DNA of 64,000 nt, taken from CAYHVK01 sp964360255 (lineage in GTDB: Bacteria; Bdellovibrionota; Bdellovibrionia; Bdellovibrionales; UBA1609). Below are positions 34,568 through 43,528 of the stretch, piece after piece. Every line of letters begins with the position of its first letter. Position 1 is the stretch's first letter. The stretch lies in NCBI GenBank assembly GCA_964360255.1, contig CAYHVK010000002.1, forward strand, positions 1-64,000, in the 5' to 3' direction. The translations under genes and the position numbers were made by a program. The notes under the pieces are model-generated. The model was given only the letters and a program-made list of their open reading frames with translations. It was not told the origin of the DNA and searched no databases.

Positions 34568-36027
34568 CGAGTTCGCTGCTCAACATTAAATGGATTGGTC
34601 ACTTCGCTCGCTTTATCTAAAGCCTTTTTTGAATCTCTTACGAGGGCCGCGATTTGATCAATTTCACTTGATGAAACATCGCGAGTATTTGGATCATCTG
34701 AATCGGCGGTGTTCTCAATTGTGAATGACGAAGCTTTGATTTGCGAAGTGTTCTTCGGAATAATTCCGCTCACGTTCGTGCCTTCTCCCATAATGGCAAG
34801 AGCGCGGTAAATATTCAGACGCTTCTGTGAATTCGTCTTACCTTTTAGGCGAAGCGGATCATAATCACCAGATTCAGTGAGCGAGCGAATCACTTCATTC
34901 GCTGAGTAGTCTGGATATTTAGATCGAACTAAAGCGGCGGCACCCGTTACAACAGCCGTGGCTTGTGACGTGCCCGTCATAAAGCCGTAGCCGCCACCAG
35001 GTAGAGTTGAATAGATCTGTTTGCCCGGAGCTGCAATATCAACTGAGAACTCACCATAGTTAGATGAATCTAGGACTTGTTTGTTTGCATCAATGGCCGT
35101 TACTGAAATAATGTTCGGAAGATCGTAATCTGCTGGGTAATATTTTTTAATATCTGAGTTTGAGCGCTCGTTACCAGCCGCTGCGATAAAGAGAATCGGG
35201 CGACCATTTTTATCTTTCGCATCGCGAATCGCTTCTCTTTCTTTTTCGCTTGGTTCTAGACCGCCACCTGAGTAGTTAATGATAGTGGCGCCCATTTGTG
35301 TGCAGTAACGAATGGCGCGAATTGTATTCACTAAGTTGTTGTTAGCAGGAGCTTGCGGATCATAATACTTTGCAATGATCATACTGATACGTGGGGCCAC
35401 ACCGCTAATGCCGATGTTATTGCCACCTTCAGCACCAACGATGCCGGCGATATGTGTCCCGTGACCATGGTTGTCTCTAAGGTTGTTATTATTGGCTACG
35501 AAGTTCCAGCCGTAAACGTCATCAGCGAAACCATTGCCGTCATCATCAATACCATTTGATGATTTTGCACAAACAACATATTCACCTTTTTTGGTTTTTG
35601 ATTCACAAGCTTCACCTGGGTTCACCCAAAGATTATTTTTAATATCGGGATGGTTCACATCAATGCCCGTATCGATGATGCAGGCCTTTTCTGATTTTGA
35701 ACCCATAACATTATGTTTATTCATAGCCATTTGCCATGAAGTTAAATTGAGGTCGTATTTTTGTGAAAGGGCCGGGTCTGTTAAATCAAGGGCGATAATA
35801 ACTTCTTTACCATTACCTTTAGTCGCCGGGTTAGCTTTGCCCACTTCAGTGGCGCGCGATACTCCAGTAGAGCTGAGTTCAACCAAATCATCTTGAATTT
35901 GATATTCTGCTGATTCGCGAGATGTAGTTTTATTTTGAAAAACAGCAGTGAGTGCCGTTAAAGCTAATGTGGCAATAACGAAAGCTAGCATTTTATTAGT
36001 ATTCTTAGATGTATTGTATTGAGACAT
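34564..36027 (-). CDS. S8-family subtilisin-like serine protease
   Basis: The protein has 487 residues. GGGAG precedes the ATG. An N-terminal signal or anchor (TM about 13-30) and a short propeptide-like region (to about 90) lead into the catalytic domain: Asp119 in IIDTGIDVNHP, His189 in DNHGHGTHIAG, oxyanion Asn286 in AAAGNE and Ser354 in TGTSQATA. A calcium-loop-like insert, NGIDDDGNGFADDVYGW, follows the Asp. The C-terminal 80 residues are Ser/Asp-rich and probably disordered. It is exported to the periplasm or beyond; hydrolysis of prey or envelope proteins is plausible but inferred. Confidence 0.93.
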   Translation of the reverse strand: MSQYNTSKNTNKMLAFVIATLALTALTAVFQNKTTSRESAEYQIQDDLVELSSTGVSRATEVGKANPATKGNGKEVIIALDLTDPALSQKYDLNLTSWQMAMNKHNVMGSKSEKACIIDTGIDVNHPDIKNNLWVNPGEACESKTKKGEYVVCAKSSNGIDDDGNGFADDVYGWNFVANNNNLRDNHGHGTHIAGIVGAEGGNNIGISGVAPRISMIIAKYYDPQAPANNNLVNTIRAIRYCTQMGATIINYSGGGLEPSEKEREAIRDAKDKNGRPILFIAAAGNERSNSDIKKYYPADYDLPNIISVTAIDANKQVLDSSNYGEFSVDIAAPGKQIYSTLPGGGYGFMTGTSQATAVVTGAAALVRSKYPDYSANEVIRSLTESGDYDPLRLKGKTNSQKRLNIYRALAIMGEGTNVSGIIPKNTSQIKASSFTIENTADSDDPNTRDVSSSEIDQIAALVRDSKKALDKASEVTNPFNVEQRTR

Positions 36028-36217
36028 ATTGAACTCCCGTTCGTTACAGCTATAAAGAGCAATCTAGATGCCTAACTAAAAACCGGATAAGATATTGATT
36101 TTACTAGTGTTATCTTAATGAAACGGGGGCGAAATATGACCACTTTATAGTGGTGTGTAAAGAGCCTAAACACTCATTGAAGGCATTGATTCTTTTCGGG
36201 ATTTTTAAAGAATCATT

Positions 36218-38959
36218 CTAGGGCGCTGAATAAGATGAGCGAATTTGATTCTCAGCTTTCATCAGTCGATTGTGTTCGCGAACTGCTTTCGCAAGTGCAG
36301 TTTGAATACTTTCATTATCAGCGGCGCTGACGGCTTTTCCTTCGATGGCGCTGAGGACTTCAACACGACCGGTATTGGCTACCGTGGTCTGCATATCAAT
36401 TCCGAAAGTCATGAGGCGAAGGCGCTCTCGCGGAATTTTACCTTCAAGGGATTTTCTAAGTAATTTTTCAATGGATTCGCCATGAGTCGAAATTAGGGTG
36501 CGATCTGCTGCGCGAGTGATTCCTTTAGCAACGAATGAAAGTCGGATTTCGCGAGTGAGAGGATCGCGCGAGAGTCGGTTCATAAGGGCTTCTTTATTTT
36601 TACGAGTCATGGGTTTCTTGGCTACTGCCACGCAGTCATCGCCACTGCATTTTGCAATGTCGCCAATAATTTCTCTAAAGCGCTCAAGTCGCCTTGAGAA
36701 AAGTGTAGTGACGGATTGTTCGCCCAGACGAGTGCCGATAATGGCGTCATCAATAGTATCGGCTCGCGCAAGTGCGTGCGCTGTGGCCGTTTGGTTTGAA
36801 GAGCCCATTCCTAAGAAGTCTCCTGATAAGCCTCCATTTACGGCTTCATCGAGATTTACGATTTCCCGCTCGGCAATATTGAGGCCCGGAGAAAACTCAT
36901 CAACGCGATCTGAATAGCTGAGCAGGCGCTGTGCATCGGCTTCTGTGTACTCACGACTGTTAAAGCGCTTGCGTAAAACTTCAGTCAATTTCTTCGCATC
37001 TGGATACTTACGAATTAGGTCGAAAACTTCTTGCGTAGGTATTTGTGCGCCAGAGGGGCCTTCCATAAGTTTGCGAAGAGAGGGGGATTTTTCTAAGTCT
37101 GATCTGATGAGCTCCACTTCTTTAACTCGAACATTCATTCGATCGCGCACTTGTGGATGTGAGAAATCACGAATATCAGAAAAGCCTGTGCCTTCGGATT
37201 GTCGAGCGGCACGGGCGGCTAAATTGGCACGATCGGCAGTTTGGCCGATACCAGCTTTGAACCACTCTGCCGGATTCGTGCCTGGAATTAAATTATCAAA
37301 CTCGGGGGTTTCGGCTTTGAATTTTTCGCCGGCCTGACGAACGGTTTTTTCGAGCTGTCTAGCTAAGTCATCGGGGAGTTGGCCTTCGAAAGCAAAACGC
37401 ATGGCTTTAAAATCGCTATAAGTGGAAAGCTTGAGGCCCGGATTCCGTTTTAAAAGCTCATCAATTTCAGAGATTAAAATTTTCTTATGCAAGTTAGTGA
37501 GCGCGGTAACTAAGTTTTTGTCTTTAGTGAGATCATTGATTTTTTTCATCAATGAATTTTCAACATCAAGAAATATCCGATTGTCAGAGATGCGAGAAAT
37601 TAAGGCCTTGTTAATAAAGCGGCTGTTTTGCGTGACGGTCGTGGGATTGTATTGAAGGCTCTTCTCTATAATTCTATCACGAGCTGCAGCCAGAATAGGA
37701 CTTTTTTGTGGCGCGCGGTCTGTGCTGCGAGTCCGACTGGTTCGCGCCAGTTCACTTCTTTCTTTTGGGGGAGTCAGCTTTGGTTTTACTTTTAAGTGCG
37801 GATTCTCTTGATCGATGATGGCGGTGGCAATGAGAGCCCTTGTGGGAGTGGCACCTGCCAGGCGTCGTGCAGTTATTGTCGTTACTTTTTTACGAATCGG
37901 GTGATTGTATTTGGCTCCCGCAATTCGGTGAAGACCGCTGGCTTTATCTGAGATTCCGAGAATTCGTTTAATGCTCTTAACGATCAAGCCGCCACTGATT
38001 AACTCTCCAAAAAGCTGACAAGTGGCTTTCGCTCGGTATTCGCGCCCACAGGTGGCAAGAGTGACTGATTCTTTTAAAAAAAGCCCTTCAACAACTTTGT
38101 ACATGCTAGTGAGAGTATCGATAGGATGCCAAATAAAAGCCGAAGTGGCGCTACCGACAGAGTTGGCCACCTTCTGCTGATACCGCGAATTGAAAGCCAT
38201 TTTCACAGAGAAATTAGCAATCTCATAGAACATTTTAATGATTGATAAAACACTGCCCGCTAAGCCTTTCACGCAACCTAGAATCCATTTTCCGGCTTGA
38301 GCTGTATTTACGCCGCCAGGTGGATCGCGTTTGCACGTAGGTCTAATGGTTTTTTCAATACTCGCTAGAGTTTCACGTACAGGACCCTCATAAAGATTTA
38401 CATCGCAGAGAAGGCAATAGTCGGCTTCAGTCTTTGAAGATTTTGCGGCAGCAGGCGAGCGCTCACCAGAGTATTGTCCTGCAAAAGTTTGTAGTTTCTC
38501 AAGTGAGCTGCGAGCTCCATTTTCAGTTTGCGTCGACCAAACTATAGAAATGATTTTATCTTTATCAAAAACTGAAGTTTCAAGTTCATATTGATCATGA
38601 GCCGACCATGTCGAGCGGATCAAGGCCGTTTTGCGATCATCTTTTATAAAAGTTGTGACGAGTTGTTGCTTTTGTAATCCGAAAACTTCGAGAAGCTCAT
38701 AGCGATCAGCAAAAAGTTCTTTGTCCCAATCAGGTTCAGTCTCATTGGGTTCATTATTTTTAAAGGCTTCATTCTGCCATTCGCGCACAGTTATGATCTC
38801 AGTATTTGGGATGCGAGATTTTAAAACTAAAAAATCATTCTGCTCAAAAACGATCTCATAAGTGAGTCGAATATCCGGTGCTAGTTTGTCAGAAAGCTTG
38901 GCCATGGCCCAAGGGCTTAAAAACAGAAATGATAATAAGAGAAAAAGACGAGAGATCAT
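36218..38959 (-). CDS. large exported protein of unknown function
   Basis: The protein has 913 residues from the ATG at 38959; a TTG just upstream is also possible. The signal peptide ends near AMAK. After a beta-rich N-terminal domain, a Cys-bearing loop (YCLLCDVNLYEG, TCKRDPPGG, LGCVKGL) and hydrophobic helices (about 225-345) follow. A long Arg/Lys-rich helical region then runs to the end, with further Cys (AKCSGDDCVAV). No catalytic motif is recognised. Large size, export and helix-rich C-terminus would suit an effector or surface protein, but nothing proves this. A hairpin (TGATTCTTT/AAAGAATCA, 36187-36215) lies 2 bp after the stop and may aid termination. Confidence 0.7.
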   Translation of the reverse strand: MISRLFLLLSFLFLSPWAMAKLSDKLAPDIRLTYEIVFEQNDFLVLKSRIPNTEIITVREWQNEAFKNNEPNETEPDWDKELFADRYELLEVFGLQKQQLVTTFIKDDRKTALIRSTWSAHDQYELETSVFDKDKIISIVWSTQTENGARSSLEKLQTFAGQYSGERSPAAAKSSKTEADYCLLCDVNLYEGPVRETLASIEKTIRPTCKRDPPGGVNTAQAGKWILGCVKGLAGSVLSIIKMFYEIANFSVKMAFNSRYQQKVANSVGSATSAFIWHPIDTLTSMYKVVEGLFLKESVTLATCGREYRAKATCQLFGELISGGLIVKSIKRILGISDKASGLHRIAGAKYNHPIRKKVTTITARRLAGATPTRALIATAIIDQENPHLKVKPKLTPPKERSELARTSRTRSTDRAPQKSPILAAARDRIIEKSLQYNPTTVTQNSRFINKALISRISDNRIFLDVENSLMKKINDLTKDKNLVTALTNLHKKILISEIDELLKRNPGLKLSTYSDFKAMRFAFEGQLPDDLARQLEKTVRQAGEKFKAETPEFDNLIPGTNPAEWFKAGIGQTADRANLAARAARQSEGTGFSDIRDFSHPQVRDRMNVRVKEVELIRSDLEKSPSLRKLMEGPSGAQIPTQEVFDLIRKYPDAKKLTEVLRKRFNSREYTEADAQRLLSYSDRVDEFSPGLNIAEREIVNLDEAVNGGLSGDFLGMGSSNQTATAHALARADTIDDAIIGTRLGEQSVTTLFSRRLERFREIIGDIAKCSGDDCVAVAKKPMTRKNKEALMNRLSRDPLTREIRLSFVAKGITRAADRTLISTHGESIEKLLRKSLEGKIPRERLRLMTFGIDMQTTVANTGRVEVLSAIEGKAVSAADNESIQTALAKAVREHNRLMKAENQIRSSYSAP

Positions 38960-39073
38960 CAACGTCTTTTCGGTCTATTCTCGCAGAATTTCGACTGGTT
39001 AGAGGAGCTTTCGGGCCAAAGTCTAAGGTGTCCGAAAAGCGGACGTCCGTCCGATAAATCTGAATAGGAACCG

Positions 39074-39105
39074 GGTACCTTAATTGGCAAACTGGTACCT
39101 TAATT
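39074..39105 (-). repeat. tandem GGTACC repeat overlapping the stop codon, relative of the stop-adjacent repeat
   Basis: On the minus strand AATTAAGGTACC occurs twice, 20 bp apart, the first copy containing the TAA stop of the transglycosylase gene. The second continues as CGGTTCC. TAAGGTACCCGGTT differs by one base from the TAAAGGTGCCCGGTT-type core after stops at 15616 and 57286, allowing for one A. Confidence 0.55.
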
Positions 39106-41364
39106 CGCGGCTGTGATTCTGAGGGTCCAGTCTGGAAATTTTAGACTGCGTGAGTTGGATGTGAGCATTTGGTAGGTCACTAGATTTCGCAGTACAAGTT
39201 TTACGTAATCGCGAGTCTCATCATAAGGAATATCTTCAATGAACTCGAGAGTCGGGTTCGACGTTGGGCTAGCAATCTGCGAGCGATAACGAGTTTTCAG
39301 CCAATTGTGAATCGCTTTCTCGCTAGCATTGTAAGAGGCTGTCGCCAGAATAATTTCGCCATTATAGCGATCCCATAATTCTTTAAGATGGGCTGAGCCT
39401 AAGGGGATATTTACGCCGGGCTCATAAAGATCTTCAGGCTGGGCATATTCTAAAGAATTAGCCATGGCTGACTTCTTTGCCACTTCAGGCAGAAGCTGCA
39501 TAAGTCCGAAGGCATCCATTTGACTGCGCGCTTGCGGATTAAAACTGCTCTCTTGGCGCATAATAGAGTAAATAAATTCAACGCTGATTCCAAAGCGTGT
39601 AGCTGATTGAGAAACCGTTTCAAAATAAGGTTGCGGAAACATCAGCTCAGGATGTTCATCTAAAAGAGTTTTGCGGTCTTCAACTGAGAGCGTGCTCATT
39701 TGCGAGAATAAGCTCAAATATTCACCAGTGCGAGCGAAATACTGAAAAAGTGAAGCCCAGTCATCGACTTCGGCACTTTTTGAGCGGCGCAGTTGATTGG
39801 CGATTTCAATTAAGTAATCACGTGAAATAGTATTTTCATTAACAGCAATAAGCCACTCCACAAAAAGCTCATCAGTTGTTGATCGAACAAGGCGAGTTGA
39901 AGTTTGTTTTTCTTCAGCGAGCTTACGATTCACGGTCTTAACTGGTAGATCTAAATTTAAATCTCGGTGGGCCAGAAGACCATAATAGCTGAGTGGTTCT
40001 TTTGAGATTAAAGACTTAAACTCGCTTTTTCCCTCTGAAGAATCACCTTTTTCACGCAGAGAATAAGCCAGCCAATATGAATAGCGGGCGTAATCATAAG
40101 ATGAATCAGATTCTTGTTTAAGCGTTTTAAAGATATCGATAGCTTTGGCAAAATCTTTTTGTTTTCGTAAGTTCCAGGCGTAGTACCAATTCACGCGTTT
40201 CTTAAAGTCTCTCGTGATGGCAGGTTGAGCCAAGGCTTTTTCATATTGAATTACAGCCGTGGCAAAGTCTTGTTTCTCTTCTGCCATACGGCCGAGTATC
40301 CAAAAAGCTTCGGCTAAGGATGGGCCTGCCGGCAGGCGACGAAGTAAACTTTCAAGTACTCTTTCAGCCTGTTTGACTTTTTGTTCTGTCCAGTAATCAC
40401 GGGCTAAAATAATATTTACATCAGCAATGGTCTTTAAGTCTTTACGCTTTTGTTTTTTGTAAAATGCTTCGACGAACTTTGTGAGTTTCTCAGTTGTTTT
40501 AAGAGCTTCTTCGCGATTCAGCTGAAGACGATAGCTCGCACGAATGCCTCTGTAAGCTGAAATTTTATCAGCAACAGAAAAATTCTTGCTTTTAATAACA
40601 CTGTAATAATATTCACGCGCCTTACCAAAGTTTCTATAGAACCTAAAATCTGTTGCCAGATTCATCGCTTCTTTAGCGTCCGGACGAGGATTCAAGCTAG
40701 GTGAGAGCCCATAAAGTCTTTGTTCAAGTGAAGTCACTTCAGCTGGTGTTTTGCGACCGCGCGCGAGCTGCAAAGCTTCTCTTGTAAACTCAATTTTCTC
40801 TTCTTTGCGTAATGGAAGCTTAGATTTCTTTAAATAGAGATCAACAAGTAAGTTTTTATTGCCATCTCTTTTCGCTTTTACGATGGCCACATCAAGAGCA
40901 GAGCCTTCTAGCCACTTATCATACTGAACATTCTCAAAAGCGACCATGTCTAGAGTATTTTTGTCTGGGCACACCTCATAAGCGCGAAGCTCGGCAATCT
41001 TACGGATCGGAAACTCTGGGTCGCGACTGAGTTTTTTGAAAAGCTCGCAAGATACCGCAGGTTTTTTAGCCTGCCAGATCTGAGCTTTTTTGTACTGTGA
41101 CCACCAAAATGTGGTTTTCTTAGGATCTTCTTTTTCAATACGGTTTAAATAGTCTTCAGCGGCTTGAATATCTTTTGTTTTATAAATAGTGCCGCTGAGA
41201 TTACGACTGAGCGGCCAATTCGAGGCTGTGGGCGGACGATAGGAAATTTTTGGTGGCAACATTTCTTTGTTGGCGGTCGAGCAGCCCACAGTAATCAAAA
41301 TTGCGACAAACAAACCTTGCCACAAAACCAATCTATTAATGAAATATTTTTGAATTGTTACCAC
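39100..41364 (-). CDS. soluble-lytic-transglycosylase-like lipoprotein (Slt70 type)
   Basis: The protein has 754 residues. The lipobox VGCS gives Cys at about 28. Residues 60-560 are helical repeats forming the doughnut-like U/L domains of Slt70. The C-terminal SLT domain (about 590-740) has the catalytic Glu in SIMRQESSFNP, then DAFGLMQLLP and ATASYNASEKAIHNW. It cleaves the MurNAc-GlcNAc bond of peptidoglycan, giving 1,6-anhydroMurNAc. Lipid anchoring differs from soluble E. coli Slt70. The GTG start lacks an RBS; later TTG starts before the lipoprotein signal are possible. The stop is embedded in the GGTACC repeat. Confidence 0.92.
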   Translation of the reverse strand: MVTIQKYFINRLVLWQGLFVAILITVGCSTANKEMLPPKISYRPPTASNWPLSRNLSGTIYKTKDIQAAEDYLNRIEKEDPKKTTFWWSQYKKAQIWQAKKPAVSCELFKKLSRDPEFPIRKIAELRAYEVCPDKNTLDMVAFENVQYDKWLEGSALDVAIVKAKRDGNKNLLVDLYLKKSKLPLRKEEKIEFTREALQLARGRKTPAEVTSLEQRLYGLSPSLNPRPDAKEAMNLATDFRFYRNFGKAREYYYSVIKSKNFSVADKISAYRGIRASYRLQLNREEALKTTEKLTKFVEAFYKKQKRKDLKTIADVNIILARDYWTEQKVKQAERVLESLLRRLPAGPSLAEAFWILGRMAEEKQDFATAVIQYEKALAQPAITRDFKKRVNWYYAWNLRKQKDFAKAIDIFKTLKQESDSSYDYARYSYWLAYSLREKGDSSEGKSEFKSLISKEPLSYYGLLAHRDLNLDLPVKTVNRKLAEEKQTSTRLVRSTTDELFVEWLIAVNENTISRDYLIEIANQLRRSKSAEVDDWASLFQYFARTGEYLSLFSQMSTLSVEDRKTLLDEHPELMFPQPYFETVSQSATRFGISVEFIYSIMRQESSFNPQARSQMDAFGLMQLLPEVAKKSAMANSLEYAQPEDLYEPGVNIPLGSAHLKELWDRYNGEIILATASYNASEKAIHNWLKTRYRSQIASPTSNPTLEFIEDIPYDETRDYVKLVLRNLVTYQMLTSNSRSLKFPDWTLRITAAN

Positions 41365-41463
41365 TTGAATATTTTAGGCCGTATATTTTTTTTAAGCAAA
41401 GTTGACTGCTAAAAAATCTCAAAAAAAGGTAAAAAGGCGAGGTCGTAGTTTTGTGGAAAACTT

Positions 41464-42399
41464 TTAAGCAGGCGTCGGTGGTGGTCTTGTCTTTTTCTTA
41501 AACGAAACAGCGATACTTACGCCAGCTACAACAAGCGCCGCGCCAAGATAGCCACGCCATAAAATGGGCTCTGGTGAAACTATATTAGATCCCATATTCT
41601 CTAATATTTTTAAGATAGCGATTGTGAGTAGAGGGTTGCACGAGATAATAAGACTGACGTAACTGGCTGGCGCTAATTTGTTGGCTTCAGCGAAAGCGCC
41701 ATAGGCGAGCAGGGTATTTAGCCCCAAAAGAAATAAAATAAACATTTGATAAGCATTGAACTCAAGCAGCTCTGAGAAATTAGCCATTGGTGCCAGCAGT
41801 ACTGTTGAGAGCGCATAAATAATTAAATTCAATTCTTGCGGCTTCCATCCATGCTTTTGAATCAACCTTTTCTGAAAGGCAGCAAAGACGGCCCAGACAA
41901 AGCCTCCTACTAAAAGCCAGGCGTTACCCATTAAATAAGTCGAGCCGCCGTTTTGCACTTGGCCAATCGAAACAAGAAGTTGATCCCAATTAAAAAGACC
42001 AAACCCGGCTAAGGCGATTACAACTCCTAGCCACTGAGTCAGCTGTAAGACTTCTTCAAAGATCCAGACTCCAATGAGTAAAAAAGAAATCGGCCCCAGT
42101 TGAATCATAATCTGTGCATTAGAGGCAGAGGTCATCTCAAGCCCCTTCATGTACGTAAAGTAATTGGCGGCAAGAAAGGTGCCTGCGCCAATAGCCATAA
42201 GGGGAGTTTTTTTAAATATGCGGCCGATAGATTTAGGATCTTTAATAAAGAAAAAGGCCGTTAATAAAACAATGGCCCAGGCCATTCTCATCCAGACAAT
42301 TGTTCCGGAGGAAGAGAAGTGAAGAGCGTATTTTAGCCCTATTGCGAGAACGGCCCAGCAGACTCCTGTAAATGCAGCAAGTGCTAGGCCTTTTCCCAT
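41464..42399 (-). CDS. EamA/DMT-family transporter
   Basis: The protein has 311 residues and ten TM helices in two EamA repeats (about 1-140 and 150-295). Markers are FLAANYFTYMKGLEMTSASN in the first and LAYGAFAEANKLAPASYVS in the second. The family exports metabolites such as amino acids or nucleosides; the substrate cannot be told. The cytoplasmic C-terminus is Lys/Arg/Pro-rich. AGGAGAAG precedes the ATG. It lies 21 bp downstream of htpX on the same strand and may be co-transcribed. Confidence 0.9.
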   Translation of the reverse strand: MGKGLALAAFTGVCWAVLAIGLKYALHFSSSGTIVWMRMAWAIVLLTAFFFIKDPKSIGRIFKKTPLMAIGAGTFLAANYFTYMKGLEMTSASNAQIMIQLGPISFLLIGVWIFEEVLQLTQWLGVVIALAGFGLFNWDQLLVSIGQVQNGGSTYLMGNAWLLVGGFVWAVFAAFQKRLIQKHGWKPQELNLIIYALSTVLLAPMANFSELLEFNAYQMFILFLLGLNTLLAYGAFAEANKLAPASYVSLIISCNPLLTIAILKILENMGSNIVSPEPILWRGYLGAALVVAGVSIAVSFKKKTRPPPTPA

Positions 42400-42420
42400 T
42401 GAGCTTCTCCTGATAAGGCT

Positions 42421-43317
42421 CTAAATACGTGCGCGTTCTAGAGCGTGAATACGTTCTTCAAGAGGTGGGTGAGTGGCAAATAAGAATCGAAGAGCTGACT
42501 TCTTTTTACCAGCAATTTTAAGTGTAGCTAAGGTTTCTTGCTCAGGCTCAATCAATTGAGTCGTATTTTGCAAGCGGCGTAAAGCATTGATCATTTTTTC
42601 TCGCCCGGCAAAACGAGCTCCGCCTGCATCGGCGCGATATTCGCGGGCCCGAGAGAAGTAATTGACGACCACCATACCTAAAAGCGAGAACACTGTTTCA
42701 AATAAGAAAACAATACCCATATAGATAAATGGATTTGGGCGATCGTCGTCTTTATTAAGTGAAGACGAGACAATGTTGGCGGCAATGCGAGCTAAAAGTA
42801 GAACAATGGTATTGATCACACCTTGAATAAGGGTCATTGTGACCATGTCACCGTTAGCGATGTGAGCCACTTCGTGGGCCAAAACGCCTTCTGCTTCTTC
42901 TTTGCTCATGCGCGATAATAATCCTGCGGATACAGCCACTAAAGAATCTGATTTAGATGGGCCCGTCGCAAACGCATTCACCTCTTGAGAATTATAAACT
43001 CCCACCTCTGGCATTTTTGTTAAACCAGCGGCACGTGAATACTCATGAACACGATCAATAAGCCAGCGGCCTTGAGGGTCTGATGTGCGCGGGTCAATGA
43101 CCTGAACACCCATCATTCTCTTTGCCATCCATTTTGAGATCAGTAGAGAGATGAACGCTCCACCAAAACCAAAGATTACGCAGAATGGAATCAAGAAGCC
43201 TAAGCCACTTTGTGGAAGTCCGAAAACTTGGGCGAGTACTGAGTAAGCAAATGATAATGAAACCATCACTAAGATGTTCACCATTGCAAAAAGAAATACT
43301 CGTTTAATAATTTGCAT
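42421..43317 (-). CDS. htpX: HtpX membrane zinc metalloprotease
   Basis: The protein has 298 residues. It degrades misfolded inner-membrane proteins together with FtsH. Two N-terminal TM helices, NAFATGPSK, the zinc motif HEVAH (His148, Glu149, His152), two further TM helices, and the third-ligand region REYRADAGGARF are all present. AGGAG 6 bp upstream supports the ATG. No heat-shock promoter motif is seen in its leader, unlike dnaK/dnaJ. The EamA transporter gene follows. Confidence 0.95.
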   Translation of the reverse strand: MQIIKRVFLFAMVNILVMVSLSFAYSVLAQVFGLPQSGLGFLIPFCVIFGFGGAFISLLISKWMAKRMMGVQVIDPRTSDPQGRWLIDRVHEYSRAAGLTKMPEVGVYNSQEVNAFATGPSKSDSLVAVSAGLLSRMSKEEAEGVLAHEVAHIANGDMVTMTLIQGVINTIVLLLARIAANIVSSSLNKDDDRPNPFIYMGIVFLFETVFSLLGMVVVNYFSRAREYRADAGGARFAGREKMINALRRLQNTTQLIEPEQETLATLKIAGKKKSALRFLFATHPPLEERIHALERARI

Positions 43318-43476
43318 TTTTATCTCCTGTTAACTAACAACAAATACACCGATAAAAGTACCAGTGTTATAGACATCAGTTTAGCAAAATTTTTTACTTC
43401 GTTAAATTAGATATATAATTTAGTTAGATTTGTTTTTAACAAAGCATGTCTCTTGTAAAACAGAGCTCAAGAATTA

Positions 43477-43518
43477 CATCCGACCGATGTATCATAAATT
43501 TGATATGTCGGTCGGATG
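43477..43518. repeat. 18-bp stem inverted repeat downstream of clpA
   Basis: CATCCGACCGATGTATCA at 43477-43494 pairs with TGATATGTCGGTCGGATG at 43501-43518 across a 6-nt loop; two pairs are G-U. It is 10 nt after the clpA stop and without a T-tract. It may act as a terminator or RNA stabiliser. Confidence 0.75.
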
Positions 43519-43528
43519 CACTTACTTA

